Origin: Leptoclinus maculatus
Taxonomy: Eukaryota; Chordata; Actinopteri; Perciformes; Stichaeidae
DNA: 64,000 nucleotides
Assembly (NCBI GenBank): GCA_032191485.1
Contig: JAVDOI010000003.1
Location: 1,488,001 to 1,552,000 of the forward strand
Reading direction: 5' to 3'
Part shown: one piece after another, positions 1-9,404 of the stretch
How positions within the stretch are numbered: position 1 is the first letter of the stretch
How the letters are laid out: each line of letters starts with the position of its first letter
Translations under genes and position numbers: made by a program
The notes under the pieces: generated by a model
Told to the model about the DNA's origin: nothing
The model's database searches: none
Seen by the model: only the letters and a program-made list of their open reading frames with translations

Positions 1-1294
1 AAGACTTCTCCTCTTGCCACAGTAGATGTCTATTCTTCAGCTCCAGCTCAGCCTCATCAAGAGCTGCCTTGAGCTTACTGTTGACATCTAATAGTTCGAC
101 AATTCTAGCCTGACAGAGGTTCTTAGATATCTCCAACTCAGACTTGGTGGTAGTTTTAGTCTCCAGCAGGTCCTGTGTTTCTTTGAGAGCTGCTGCGATC
201 CTGTTTGTCTCCGCTCTCTGCTCCTCCAGCTGGCCTTCATGGGCTGCCTGCAATCTCTGCAGCGTCTGCTTAGCCTTACGAAGAGCTGCCCTGAGCTTAT
301 TTTTGACATCTAACAGTTCATCAAGTCTCCAACAGAGGTTCTCAGATGTCTCCATTGCCTCCTCGGTGGTAGTTTCAGCCTGTTTTTGGTTGTACTGCTC
401 AGTCTCCAGCAGGTCCTGTGTTTCTTCAAGAGCTGCTGCGATCCTGTTTGTCTCCGCTCTCTGTTCATCCATCTGGGCTTGATGTAAAGCCTGGGCTTTT
501 TCCAGAGTCTGCTTGGCTGCTTCCTGCTCTTGTGCTCGAACGAAAGCAATGACCTCCACCTGGGAGTGAAAGTGGTCAGAGTCTTTTGGCTGGTCTGGTG
601 AGAGGGAAGGCTTCTTGATTTGCCATTGTAGACTTAAAGTCTTCAGCTTCTGCTTGGCCTTCTTAAGAGCCTCCTTGTGACGCTCAGTCTCCAGCAGGTC
701 CTGTGTTTCCTTCAGAGCTGCTGCGATCCTGTTTGTCTCCGCTCTCTGTTCGTCCATCTGGGCTTGATGTAAAGCCTGAGCTTTTTCCAGAGTCTGCTTT
801 GCAGCTTCTTGCTCTTGTGCTCGAACGAAAGATATCTCCATCGCCCCCTCGGTGGTAGTTTTTGGCTGAACATGACGCTCGGTCTCCAGCAGGTCCTGTG
901 TTTTTTTCAGAGCTGCTGCGATCCTGTTTGTCTCCGCTCTCTGTTCGTCCATCTGGGCTTGATGGATAGCCTGGGCTTTTTCCAGAGTCTGCATTGCTGC
1001 TTCCTCCTCTTGTGCTTGAAAGGATGCGATGAGCTGTACCTGGGATTTCGTGGTTTTGTTTTTTTCATGGAGAACATCTAGAAAATGTTGCAGACAGTCT
1101 TCATCAATTTCTAGGAGGACTCTCCCCTCAGTTTTTGTTTGGGTGAGCCTCGCCACGCTATCCAACAGTTCACATCGTACTTGTTCCTCCAGTGAACTTA
1201 GGTAAAAATTCATTGGAGGTTCAACCTCTTTGGAATTTAATTCCATCTCCTCCAGCGCTTTTTTGGGGTTTTTTCTGCTCAGTGAGCTTGCCAT
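1..1294 (-). CDS. Intronless coiled-coil repeat protein, array copy 1 (partial, C-terminus outside window)
   Basis: This frame is open from an ATG at 1294 down to base 1 and holds about residues 1-431 of the 482 seen in the complete copies. The start is set by comparison with them, where the ATG lies in a good vertebrate context (GCAATGG). This copy also has a second in-frame ATG six bases upstream, at 1300, created by one base change (ATA to ATG). It differs from copies 2 and 3 by Val150Gly, and it has Arg339 like copy 3 where copy 2 has Leu. The protein is predicted to be cytosolic and rich in Glu, Gln, Lys and Ala, with no signal peptide or membrane segment seen. Function is unknown. An intact frame in all three copies favours a real gene, but no transcript evidence is available. 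Confidence 0.6.
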   Translation of the reverse strand, partial: MASSLSRKNPKKALEEMELNSKEVEPPMNFYLSSLEEQVRCELLDSVARLTQTKTEGRVLLEIDEDCLQHFLDVLHEKNKTTKSQVQLIASFQAQEEEAAMQTLEKAQAIHQAQMDEQRAETNRIAAALKKTQDLLETERHVQPKTTTEGAMEISFVRAQEQEAAKQTLEKAQALHQAQMDEQRAETNRIAAALKETQDLLETERHKEALKKAKQKLKTLSLQWQIKKPSLSPDQPKDSDHFHSQVEVIAFVRAQEQEAAKQTLEKAQALHQAQMDEQRAETNRIAAALEETQDLLETEQYNQKQAETTTEEAMETSENLCWRLDELLDVKNKLRAALRKAKQTLQRLQAAHEGQLEEQRAETNRIAAALKETQDLLETKTTTKSELEISKNLCQARIVELLDVNSKLKAALDEAELELKNRHLLWQEEKS

Positions 1295-2169
1295 TGCCAT
1301 TGTCAAATGTGTTTCTGAACAAATTTGATGTGTGCTTTGAAATACTGTGTGAGTTTTCCAATGCAATTCTCAAATGTGTCTCTGAAGCAACTTGATATCT
1401 GTATGAAATGTCTGAGGAAAGGCACAGGCATGTAAACTAAATTAATTCCGGAACTTCCAATGATGTCATCATGACACCATTCTTATCCATGGAGTCCTTG
1501 ATGGCATCGTTACTATGGATACGAGATTGAATGTTTATCTTTGAATTTATGAATTTAATGATTTCTGATGATCCTTAAAATATGGCAAAGAAATGAAACT
1601 ATATGTAACCATATATATATATAAAAATATAAATCCTCTTAAAATACTGATATAAATGATTGTGTAATGTTTTCAGTTGATTCAATGTAGTGGGGCAGAT
1701 AGTAGATTAATCGTGCAAATTATGATACAAGCATGAAATTTGGTGGTTGTTCTCCAGAGGTATCTGGTCAAACCTGCCTGATTGGCCATTCAAAAATCCA
1801 AGATGGCGGCTATTTTTCAAGATGGCCACCAATTGGGCCTCCCGAAAATTAGTTTTCTTAATAAAACTTTGTATTTCCCCGATTTGAATGATCTTGGTGT
1901 CTATTTGTAGGTAATAAAAGATGCTTTAATAATTACCCACAACTATAACACTAAAATAATGAATGTGCTGATGTAATTGGACATTTATTGGACAAATTTA
2001 CGAATATAAGTAAATTAATAATTCAACTCTTTTATTAAAATAATTTCCTTCAACTATGTTCAAATTGAACATTACAAGAATATATCAAACTGGACAAAAC
2101 AAAGTGTATGGCACTGGACACTTAATTAATCTAACAATAATACATTTGATATGGAAAAGCAGGAAAATA
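1295..2169. other. Upstream (5') region of coiled-coil copy 1
   Basis: This is AT-rich, non-coding DNA on the upstream side of the minus-strand gene. It contains the palindrome TGATGTCATCA at 1461-1471, a short (TA)n run near 1611-1625, and two AAGATGG-containing lines near 1798-1835 of a kind I remember from dispersed fish repeats. There is no obvious TATA box close to the start codon. The same region recurs at 8530-9404 and 15765-16639. Confidence 0.6.
1461..1471. promoter_or_regulatory. ATF/CREB/AP-1-like palindrome upstream of coiled-coil copy 1
   Basis: TGATGTCATCA is a perfect 11-bp palindrome around a central T, about 167 bp upstream of the start codon. It resembles bZIP half-sites (TGATG/CATCA). 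Its role is inferred from position only. Confidence 0.35.
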
Positions 2170-3187
2170 TTCTGTGATTTTTCCAAACAAATTGCTCCAG
2201 GTCCCACAATTTTTACTCTTTATACACCATTTTTGGCCAAAAAGCTTGGAAATGTTGTGCTGTCGCACACAGATGTCTATGGAATCCAACAGACTTACAC
2301 ATTTGGCTCAAAGAGCCGCAGAGCGACATGAACGCCAACCAACTGCTCCATTAGACTCCATGTTAAATCTGACCACTCATTTCTCAAAGAAAGCAGACGG
2401 TACCAGTTTTGTATATTGCTCTGGATCTCACATTTTTAACACCACAAACATAAAAACCACATTACCGCGTTCAGGGGAGTCTTATCTTTCTCACGATATC
2501 CATATTTTGGCACTCAGACTCCTGCTTTTTGTTAAAAGGAGGAAGGGGTTTTGTTCAAAATCACTGATTACTGCAATGTTTCTTAATCAGTCTGCCTCTA
2601 ACACCAGGTGCGTCCTCACAATGGCAACCAGTTACACACACGCTCTCTGTCTGTCTCTACACACACACATGACTTGGAGATATTCAGTCAAAGGCATTGT
2701 TAGACCTCATGTATGTCTGTCTGGCTGTCTCACTCACTCACTCGGTCTCTCTCTTTCTGTCTCTCTTCTCTCTTTCTGTCTGTCTCTCTCTCTCTCTCTG
2801 TCTCTCTCTATCATACAGTCATTCAGGTCTTAGATATTTTTAGAGGACTTTTCCCCTTTCACCCCCCCCCCCCCCCCATTTCAAAATAAAAGCCCCACAG
2901 AATTAATTCTAACTGTAATGCTTGTGATGAAGCCTGTCATTTTAGTGTCAAACATTATGATTCTGTCTCCTCTCACCCACCCAGTCCCACCCTTTCAAAA
3001 TGAAAGCCCCACAAATACAAGATTCAATCCAAGTGTATGAATCTAAAATGCAGAAAAGCGAGAAGTAATATCTCAATTTAATCTCAACGATACTACCGGT
3101 AATATCGGCGTGTAGCCTATATATGTATTGCAACGTCTTCGGGCAGTAGAAGCCACACTGTCAAAATTTCTTGCGAAATTTTCTAGT
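2170..3187 (+). mobile_element. Diverged Helitron-like element copy (unit 1), 3' part
   Basis: From about 2170 this stretch parallels 3660-4880, the better-kept neighbour, in order: a GACTTACACATTTGGC-type line, the ACACATGACTT line, a CT-rich tract, TCATTCAGGTCTTAGATATTT, and the CGGGCAGTAGAAGCCACACT line. It ends in an 8-bp-stem hairpin (AAAATTTC, loop TTGC, GAAATTTT at 3163-3182) directly followed by CTAGT (3183-3187). A stem-loop followed by CTAG and insertion into an ATT-rich target is the 3' signature of Helitrons; here the stem abuts CTAG rather than standing about 10 bases off, so the class is inferred. A poly-C tract of 16 lies at 2862-2877. Confidence 0.5.
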
Positions 3188-4880
3188 ATTATTATTATTA
3201 TTATTATCCAGGAAGTTTGGCGCGCTTCTCCTCACACAGCGTTGCCAACAGCGGCGCGAATACATCCAGACGTGCGGCCTGGTCGGGAATAGTGTGCTAA
3301 GTATTTTTCGGAGAGATTCGCCCAGCGGTTTTCCCGAAAATCCCCAAAAACGGAGCAAAATTTCTCCATTCACTTGAATGGGGTTTCGGCGTGAAGAGAG
3401 CAAAAAAACCTCTTAACTTTGGGTCCATATTGACTAGCCATACTTTAACGTAGAAAAATGATTCAAAGTTTAAAACGTAGACAAAACGCTGGACATTATT
3501 GAGCCAAATGGACATTTTGATAGCTAGCACAGTTTTCATGAACTCACAGATTCATTTTCAGGAAAATGTGGGTCTGTTTCTGACTCTATAATGGGTGTGT
3601 ATTGCGCAGTTTAGAGTGCGTGATGTCACCGCTAGAGTGAAGAGCAGCTTCAAATTCTTGTGAAAAAAATATTTGTCTTTTGCCACTGACTCCACAATTT
3701 TCACTCTTCATGCATAATTTCTGGATGGAAAAGTAGCTAATCTTGTCCTTGTCGTAAAAAACTGACTGTGGAATCCCACCGACTTACACATTTGGCACAG
3801 TAGCCTTTAATTGAGAGGAAAACCAACTTTCTGCTCCATAGAGACCAATGTTAAATCTTGCTTCAAAAACATCTTCGACAGAACACGGTACCACATTTCT
3901 AAATCGCCTGTTCAGCCACATTTTTTACACTAGAGACACAATTTTCACATGATCTGTTTGAGACTTGTTTCCCTGCTTTTTCTCCATGAACAGGCTGCAG
4001 GCACACAGGTGATTCTGATTGAGCTGTTGATGTTGATAAACACACAGACTCACAGACACACCCACACACATGACTTAGAGATATACGTGATGCAGCTCAG
4101 CCAATCAAATGTGGGTATTCTGACAAGTTTCCTGATTGGAGTGACATGTACACACACCATGACACAAGAGGGCGAGACGAGGAAAGACATCGCAGAGCAG
4201 GACAATAGTTAGGTAAGCTATAAATGTTAAAACATAGGACAATCTCCAAATGAGAAAGATTGCCAGAGAGATCAGAGTCTTGAACCAAGAATGGTTAGAC
4301 TCGTATAGGCAAATTTTTCTCACGGACAGGTGTTTGTGGTTGAGCTAATTAGTGAACACCTACGCACATAACTTAGAGATATTCAGGAAAAGATCGTTAG
4401 ACCTCCTGTCTGCCTGTCTCACTCACTCTCTCTATCTTTGTCTCTCTCTCTGGTTCTCTCTATCATGCAGTCATTCAGGTCTTAGATATTTTTAGAGAAC
4501 CCCCCTCCCATTTCAAAATAAAAGCTCCAGAGAGTGAATTCTAACTGGAATGCTTGTGATGAAGCCTGTCATTTAATAACCTCTGTGTTTGTGTGTCAAA
4601 CATTATGAATATGTCTCCTGTCCCCCTCTGTCACCCACCCAGTCCCACCCTTTCAAAATAAAAACCCCTTAGAGTAACCGTATCTTAACATGAAGCTCAG
4701 AATGAGGTTCGTACAGAATACAAGATTCAATCCAAGAGTATGAATCTAAAATGCAGAAAAGAGAGAAGCGCTATCTCAATCGAACCTGAACGACACTACC
4801 GGTAACATCGGCGTGTATATATATATTGCGACGTCTTCGGGCAGTAGAAGCCACACTGTCAAAATTTCTTTAGGGATTTT
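3188..4880 (+). mobile_element. Helitron-like 1.7-kb element, unit 1 copy
   Basis: This begins in an ATT trinucleotide run and the line CCAGGAAGTTTGGCGCGCTT, and ends near 4880 with TTTAGGGATTTT but without the CTAGT seen at other copies. It lacks about 77 bp (after 3955) that copies at 17652 and 19416 retain. There is no transposase or helicase frame, so it would be non-autonomous. It contains two CCAAT-type boxes (4101-4105 and, inverted, 4135-4139), an ATG at 4159 opening a 17-codon frame, and a strong 5' splice consensus AG|GTAAGC at 4212. These hint at a captured gene 5' end, which is inference. Confidence 0.5.
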
Positions 4881-4995
4881 TATAATTTAAAACGCTTTGT
4901 GTGACTTTTAAACTCACCTACTTTCACCTAAAGTAGCTGCAGTACTCATGTTCGCCAATAGGTGGCAGTAGCGGGTTTTGGTGTGACTGGCGCTG

Positions 4996-5488
4996 TAATT
5001 CTTGTCTAAAATGAGCGAGCTAGACCAGAAAGGACAATCGAGATCACAGAAGCAGATATTCATCTGAGACTGTCTTGTCGTATTCACAGGTGAGAGAAGT
5101 ACACAAGTGCCATATACGTTTATATTAAGTTCGCTCGCCATTGCAGTGCCATGTTTTGATGTTTATAAAGTGTTTAATACTGAAACGTAGGGCGGCTAAC
5201 TAAGGCTAGCATCATTAGCTAAACAAGGCTATTCGCGCGCTAGCGGTTTAGCGCCATTGTAACGTCAGTAACTTGGCCTGATAATTGTATTGTTCCCATG
5301 TAAGGTTATGTACAGATAAATGGTGTGTCCTGTGACAGATATAAGCAGTAGTTTGTTAGGCTGTATATTTCAGGTTGTGTGTTCACAATTCATGTAATTC
5401 TTGTCTAAGATAAGCGAGCTAGACCAAAAAGGACAGTCGAGATCGCAGAAGCAGATATTCATCTGAGACTGTCTTGTTGTATTCACAG
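4996..5488 (+). repeat. Duplicated 94-bp exon-like segment (two copies 399 bp apart)
   Basis: Positions 4996-5089 and 5395-5488 match at all but about six of 94 bases (start TAATTCTTGTCTAA, end GTATTCACAG). The first copy is followed by GTGAGA, a 5' splice-like sequence. The second ends in CACAG and runs into AATAAATCC. The first copy holds a short ATG frame (ATGAGCGAGC); the second has ATA at that place. The duplicate recurs at 12231-12723. Confidence 0.7.
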
Positions 5489-5800
5489 CACAATAAATCC
5501 ATCTGGAAAACTGAATGGACATCATCATCATTCAGTGTGTAACATTTGCACAAAACCAACGCAAGATGAACTGTTTGTAAAAACTCTTTCAGAACGTTGA
5601 CGTAAATTGGCATTACCTATATCGTGGATCCAGCGATCTGAAGACAAACGATGGTGGGACCTGATTTTAAAAGGGAGCACAGTTTGAAGACCACGAGATG
5701 ACCAGCTTTGTAAAGTCAGGTAGGTCCAAAGTCACCTACCTTCACACCTACATGCACATATAACCACCTGAACCTGTGTAAAGTTAGTATGTGTTTGTAT

Positions 5801-5830
5801 GGAGGCGTGGGTTCAGATCTCACTTCTGAC
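5801..5830 (+). tRNA. tRNA-Leu-like 3' half (remnant)
   Basis: GGAGGCGTGGGTTCAGATCT followed by CACTTCTGAC matches my memory of the variable arm, T-arm (B box) and acceptor 3' strand of eukaryotic tRNA-Leu. A GTCAGG that could pair with TCTGAC occurs at 5717, but no proper D-arm or anticodon arm is visible between. It is therefore a pseudogene or a tRNA-derived fragment. The second copy is at 13036-13065. Confidence 0.35.
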
Positions 5831-6924
5831 TGCCAGTGATTTTAATTGACTGCCGCTGTTATTCTATAAACTGCCTCTGAACAGCAGATCAACCACGATA
5901 CTAATTGATTCACAATTTTATGTATATATATATATATACAGTATATGATACCTACGTTTTTAAATGTACGTATGTAAACACATCAATGTATAAATAAATA
6001 CATGAAATAAATAAATAGAGATACAAGGATCTGACTTTTTCCGTCCCTATACCGATAATGAAACCTGGGTTTTGTGTATCGGCCGATACCGAGTACCGAT
6101 CTGATACCAGTGTTAGATTAATAAGCTGTATGCCTCACTGTGTGGAAGTTCCTAAAATCATTATTTTGTGTCTAAGGCAAAATCAGGCTTGACTTAAACA
6201 TTGCTTTCCTAACTTTGAAAAACAAAATTAGACGAATAAATACATAGATAAAAATGTACTGAATTGTTAATTATTTAAATATTGGTATCCAATACCAGAT
6301 CTGCATGTCGTCACCGATAGCTGATTCAGCTATTTGAGTCAGTTTTGGACTGATATCAGAAATATGTTTCGGTATCGATGCATCTGAATAAATAAATAAT
6401 ATTAACGATAATTAATACTATACAAGCATTGGTGCTCTGTGCAGCAGCGTGGGCGGGGCTTCAGGTCTCTGCAGACAGTTGATGATGTCGTCAGCGGGTC
6501 TTTACAGCCCTCTGCTCTCTTCTGCTGCTGGATGCTGGATATATTAACCTTTCTAATGCATTTCCTTGCCATAAAACCTTGAATTGCAGTTTGAAAGGTG
6601 CTGAGACATTAAATTAACCTTCTTGCCTTAAGTTCTCAAGCCACTTTAGACTCGTACTAAACCAGCAAAATGTTGCAAAACGTAATGTTCAGGTGTTTTT
6701 AATTGAATTATTCTCTTTAGATGACCAACAGACTAAAGACACTATATTTATATCCAAAGACACTATATTTGGACCAACATGTTAAATCAGTTGAGCCAAC
6801 TTACTGTATATTTTCAGGCTGTTGGGTGCAAATGAGAACTCATCAGTGATTGTCCATGAATTTATACATCAAAATGTATTTTTACACATTAAAATACAAG
6901 CATGACATAATTCAAACACAAACA

Positions 6925-6997
6925 TTCAATTCAATTCAATTAAATTCAATTTATTTTTGTATAGCCCAAAATCATGAAGGCAAATCACTGTCAAAAG
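6925..6997 (-). repeat. Retroposon 3' tail with (ATTGA)n
   Basis: Read on the minus strand, this is GGGCTATACAAAAATAAATTGA followed by repeated TTGAA units, matching the tail seen in the other orientation at 61871-61913. It is a widespread fish retroposon 3' end as I remember it. It supplies an AATAAA signal on the minus strand about 130 bp beyond the stop codon of the coiled-coil gene. The copy for the third gene is at 14160-14232. Confidence 0.55.
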
Positions 6998-7080
6998 CTG
7001 AGTGCAAATGAGATCCACGTTTAGAGGTCTGGCGCTATGGGGCGATTTTCAGAATCTCAGAGGTAGCGCACGGATCTCAT

Positions 7081-8529
7081 TTAAAGATGTTGACAGTGGG
7101 CTTCATGGGCTTCATGGGCTGCTTGGAATCTCTGCAGCGTCTGCTTAGCCTCCCTCTCCTTTCTTCCAAATTCAGCTGTGATCTTCACCTGGGTATGGTA
7201 AAGTTCACAGGCTTTTTTGTTCTGGTCTAAGAAGGAAGACTTCTCCTCTTGCCACAGTAGATGTCTATTCTTCAGCTCCAGCTCAGCCTCATCAAGAGCT
7301 GCCTTGAGCTTACTGTTGACATCTAATAGTTCGACAATTCTAGCCTGACAGAGGTTCTTAGATATCTCCAACTCAGACTTGGTGGTAGTTTTAGTCTCCA
7401 GCAGGTCCTGTGTTTCTTTGAGAGCTGCTGCGATCCTGTTTGTCTCCGCTCTCTGCTCCTCCAGCTGGCCTTCATGGGCTGCCTGCAATCTCTGCAGCGT
7501 CTGCTTAGCCTTAAGAAGAGCTGCCCTGAGCTTATTTTTGACATCTAACAGTTCATCAAGTCTCCAACAGAGGTTCTCAGATGTCTCCATTGCCTCCTCG
7601 GTGGTAGTTTCAGCCTGTTTTTGGTTGTACTGCTCAGTCTCCAGCAGGTCCTGTGTTTCTTCAAGAGCTGCTGCGATCCTGTTTGTCTCCGCTCTCTGTT
7701 CATCCATCTGGGCTTGATGTAAAGCCTGGGCTTTTTCCAGAGTCTGCTTGGCTGCTTCCTGCTCTTGTGCTCGAACGAAAGCAATGACCTCCACCTGGGA
7801 GTGAAAGTGGTCAGAGTCTTTTGGCTGGTCTGGTGAGAGGGAAGGCTTCTTGATTTGCCATTGTAGACTTAAAGTCTTCAGCTTCTGCTTGGCCTTCTTA
7901 AGAGCCTCCTTGTGACGCTCAGTCTCCAGCAGGTCCTGTGTTTCCTTCAGAGCTGCTGCGATCCTGTTTGTCTCCGCTCTCTGTTCGTCCATCTGGGCTT
8001 GATGTAAAGCCTGAGCTTTTTCCAGAGTCTGCTTTGCAGCTTCTTGCTCTTGTGCTCGAACGAAAGATATCTCCATCGCCACCTCGGTGGTAGTTTTTGG
8101 CTGAACATGACGCTCGGTCTCCAGCAGGTCCTGTGTTTTTTTCAGAGCTGCTGCGATCCTGTTTGTCTCCGCTCTCTGTTCGTCCATCTGGGCTTGATGG
8201 ATAGCCTGGGCTTTTTCCAGAGTCTGCATTGCTGCTTCCTCCTCTTGTGCTTGAAAGGATGCGATGAGCTGTACCTGGGATTTCGTGGTTTTGTTTTTTT
8301 CATGGAGAACATCTAGAAAATGTTGCAGACAGTCTTCATCAATTTCTAGGAGGACTCTCCCCTCAGTTTTTGTTTGGGTGAGCCTCGCCACGCTATCCAA
8401 CAGTTCACATCGTACTTGTTCCTCCAGTGAACTTAGGTAAAAATTCATTGGAGGTTCAACCTCTTTGGAATTTAATTCCATCTCCTCCAGCGCTTTTTTG
8501 GGGTTTTTTCTGCTCAGTGAGCTTGCCAT
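7081..8529 (-). CDS. Intronless coiled-coil repeat protein, array copy 2 (482 aa)
   Basis: I do not recognise a named family. The open frame extends 72 bases upstream to 8601, but the codon there is TTG, so I chose the first ATG, at 8529 (context GCAATGG). Residues 1-85 are unique and include LEEQVRCELLDSVARL. After that come four copies of a roughly 40-residue block with core DEQRAETNRIAAAL and TQDLLET, at about 101-141, 166-206, 261-301 and 342-380, and a short fifth start at 462-478. Two other block types are also duplicated: ELLDV-type at 317-338 and 390-412, and LxW-type at 217-251 and 419-454. The heptad-like Leu/Ala spacing and charge pattern indicate a long coiled coil. Leu339 is particular to this copy. 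A structural, golgin- or myosin-tail-like role is conceivable but is only inference; a decayed retrocopy that happens to remain open cannot be excluded. Confidence 0.65.
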   Translation of the reverse strand: MASSLSRKNPKKALEEMELNSKEVEPPMNFYLSSLEEQVRCELLDSVARLTQTKTEGRVLLEIDEDCLQHFLDVLHEKNKTTKSQVQLIASFQAQEEEAAMQTLEKAQAIHQAQMDEQRAETNRIAAALKKTQDLLETERHVQPKTTTEVAMEISFVRAQEQEAAKQTLEKAQALHQAQMDEQRAETNRIAAALKETQDLLETERHKEALKKAKQKLKTLSLQWQIKKPSLSPDQPKDSDHFHSQVEVIAFVRAQEQEAAKQTLEKAQALHQAQMDEQRAETNRIAAALEETQDLLETEQYNQKQAETTTEEAMETSENLCWRLDELLDVKNKLRAALLKAKQTLQRLQAAHEGQLEEQRAETNRIAAALKETQDLLETKTTTKSELEISKNLCQARIVELLDVNSKLKAALDEAELELKNRHLLWQEEKSSFLDQNKKACELYHTQVKITAEFGRKEREAKQTLQRFQAAHEAHEAHCQHL

Positions 8530-9404
8530 TGCTATTGTCAAATGTGTTTCTGAACAAATTTGATGTGTGCTTTGAAATACTGTGTGAGTTTTCCAATGCA
8601 ATTCTCAAATGTGTCTCTGAAGCAACTTGATATCTGTATGAAATGTCTGAGGAAAGGCACAGGCATGTAAACTAAATTAATTCCGGAACTTCCAATGATG
8701 TCATCATGACACCATTCTTATCCATGGAGTCCTTGATGGCATCGTTACTATGGATACGAGATTGAATGTTTATCTTTGAATTTATGAATTTAATGATTTC
8801 TGATGATCCTTAAAATATAGCAAAGAAATGAAACTATATGTAACCATATATATATATAAAAATATAAATCCTCTTAAAATACTGATATAAATGATTGTGT
8901 AATGTTTTCAGTTGATTCAATGTAGTGGGGCAGATAGTAGATTAATCGTGCAAATTATGATACAAGCATGAAATTTGGTGGTTGTTCTCCAGAGGTATCT
9001 GGTCAAACCTGCCTGATTGGCCATTCAAAAATCCAAGATGGCGGCTATTTTTCAAGATGGCCACCAATTGGGCCTCCCGAAAATTAGTTTTCTTAATAAA
9101 ACTTTGTATTTCCCCGATTTGAACGATCTTGGTGTCTATTTGTAGGTAATAAAAGATGCTTTAATAATTACCCACAACTATAACACTAAAATAATGAATG
9201 TGCTGATGTAATTGGACATTTATTGGACAAATTTACGAATATAAGTAAATTAATAATTCAACTCTTTTATTAAAATAATTTCCTTCAACTATGTTCAAAT
9301 TGAACATTACAAGAATATATCAAACTGGACAAAACAAAGTGTATGGCACTGGACACTTAATTAATCTAACAATAATACATTTGATATGGAAAAGCAGGAA
9401 AATA
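8530..9404. other. Upstream region of coiled-coil copy 2
   Basis: This is a near-exact repeat of 1295-2169. It is non-coding and AT-rich, and nothing further was recognised beyond the bZIP-like palindrome and the AAGATGG-containing repeat lines. Confidence 0.6.
8696..8706. promoter_or_regulatory. ATF/CREB/AP-1-like palindrome upstream of coiled-coil copy 2
   Basis: The same TGATGTCATCA palindrome sits 167 bp upstream of the ATG of the second gene copy. A third copy is at 15931-15941 before the third gene. Conservation is uninformative because the units are nearly identical. Confidence 0.35.

Larger units (their letters stand above)
4881..7080. other. Spacer between units 1 and 2
   Basis: This stretch is non-coding. 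It holds a duplicated 94-bp exon-like segment (4996-5089 and 5395-5488), a tRNA-Leu-like 3' half near 5801-5830, a (TA)n run near 5921-5940, a palindromic TATCGGCCGATA line near 6080, and a retroposon tail at 6925-6997. It recurs at 12116-14315. Confidence 0.6.

Noticed and set aside
144..482. Plus-strand frames of 112 and 90 codons opposite the coiled-coil gene (also in the other units)
   Set aside because: They are antisense shadows of the heptad-repeat gene. Ser/Cys/Leu-rich composition is the expected complement of Glu/Gln/Ala codons.
2174..2833. A 219-codon plus-strand frame in each array unit
   Set aside because: It begins with GTG, runs through a CT-rich microsatellite and lies in a diverged non-coding element copy. 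Its conservation between units only reflects the recent duplication.
8530..8601. A 24-residue N-terminal extension of the coiled-coil frame, starting at 8601 (and 15836)
   Set aside because: The codon at 8599-8601 is TTG, not ATG. The first ATG with a good context is at 8529, so the extension is an artefact of allowing alternative starts.
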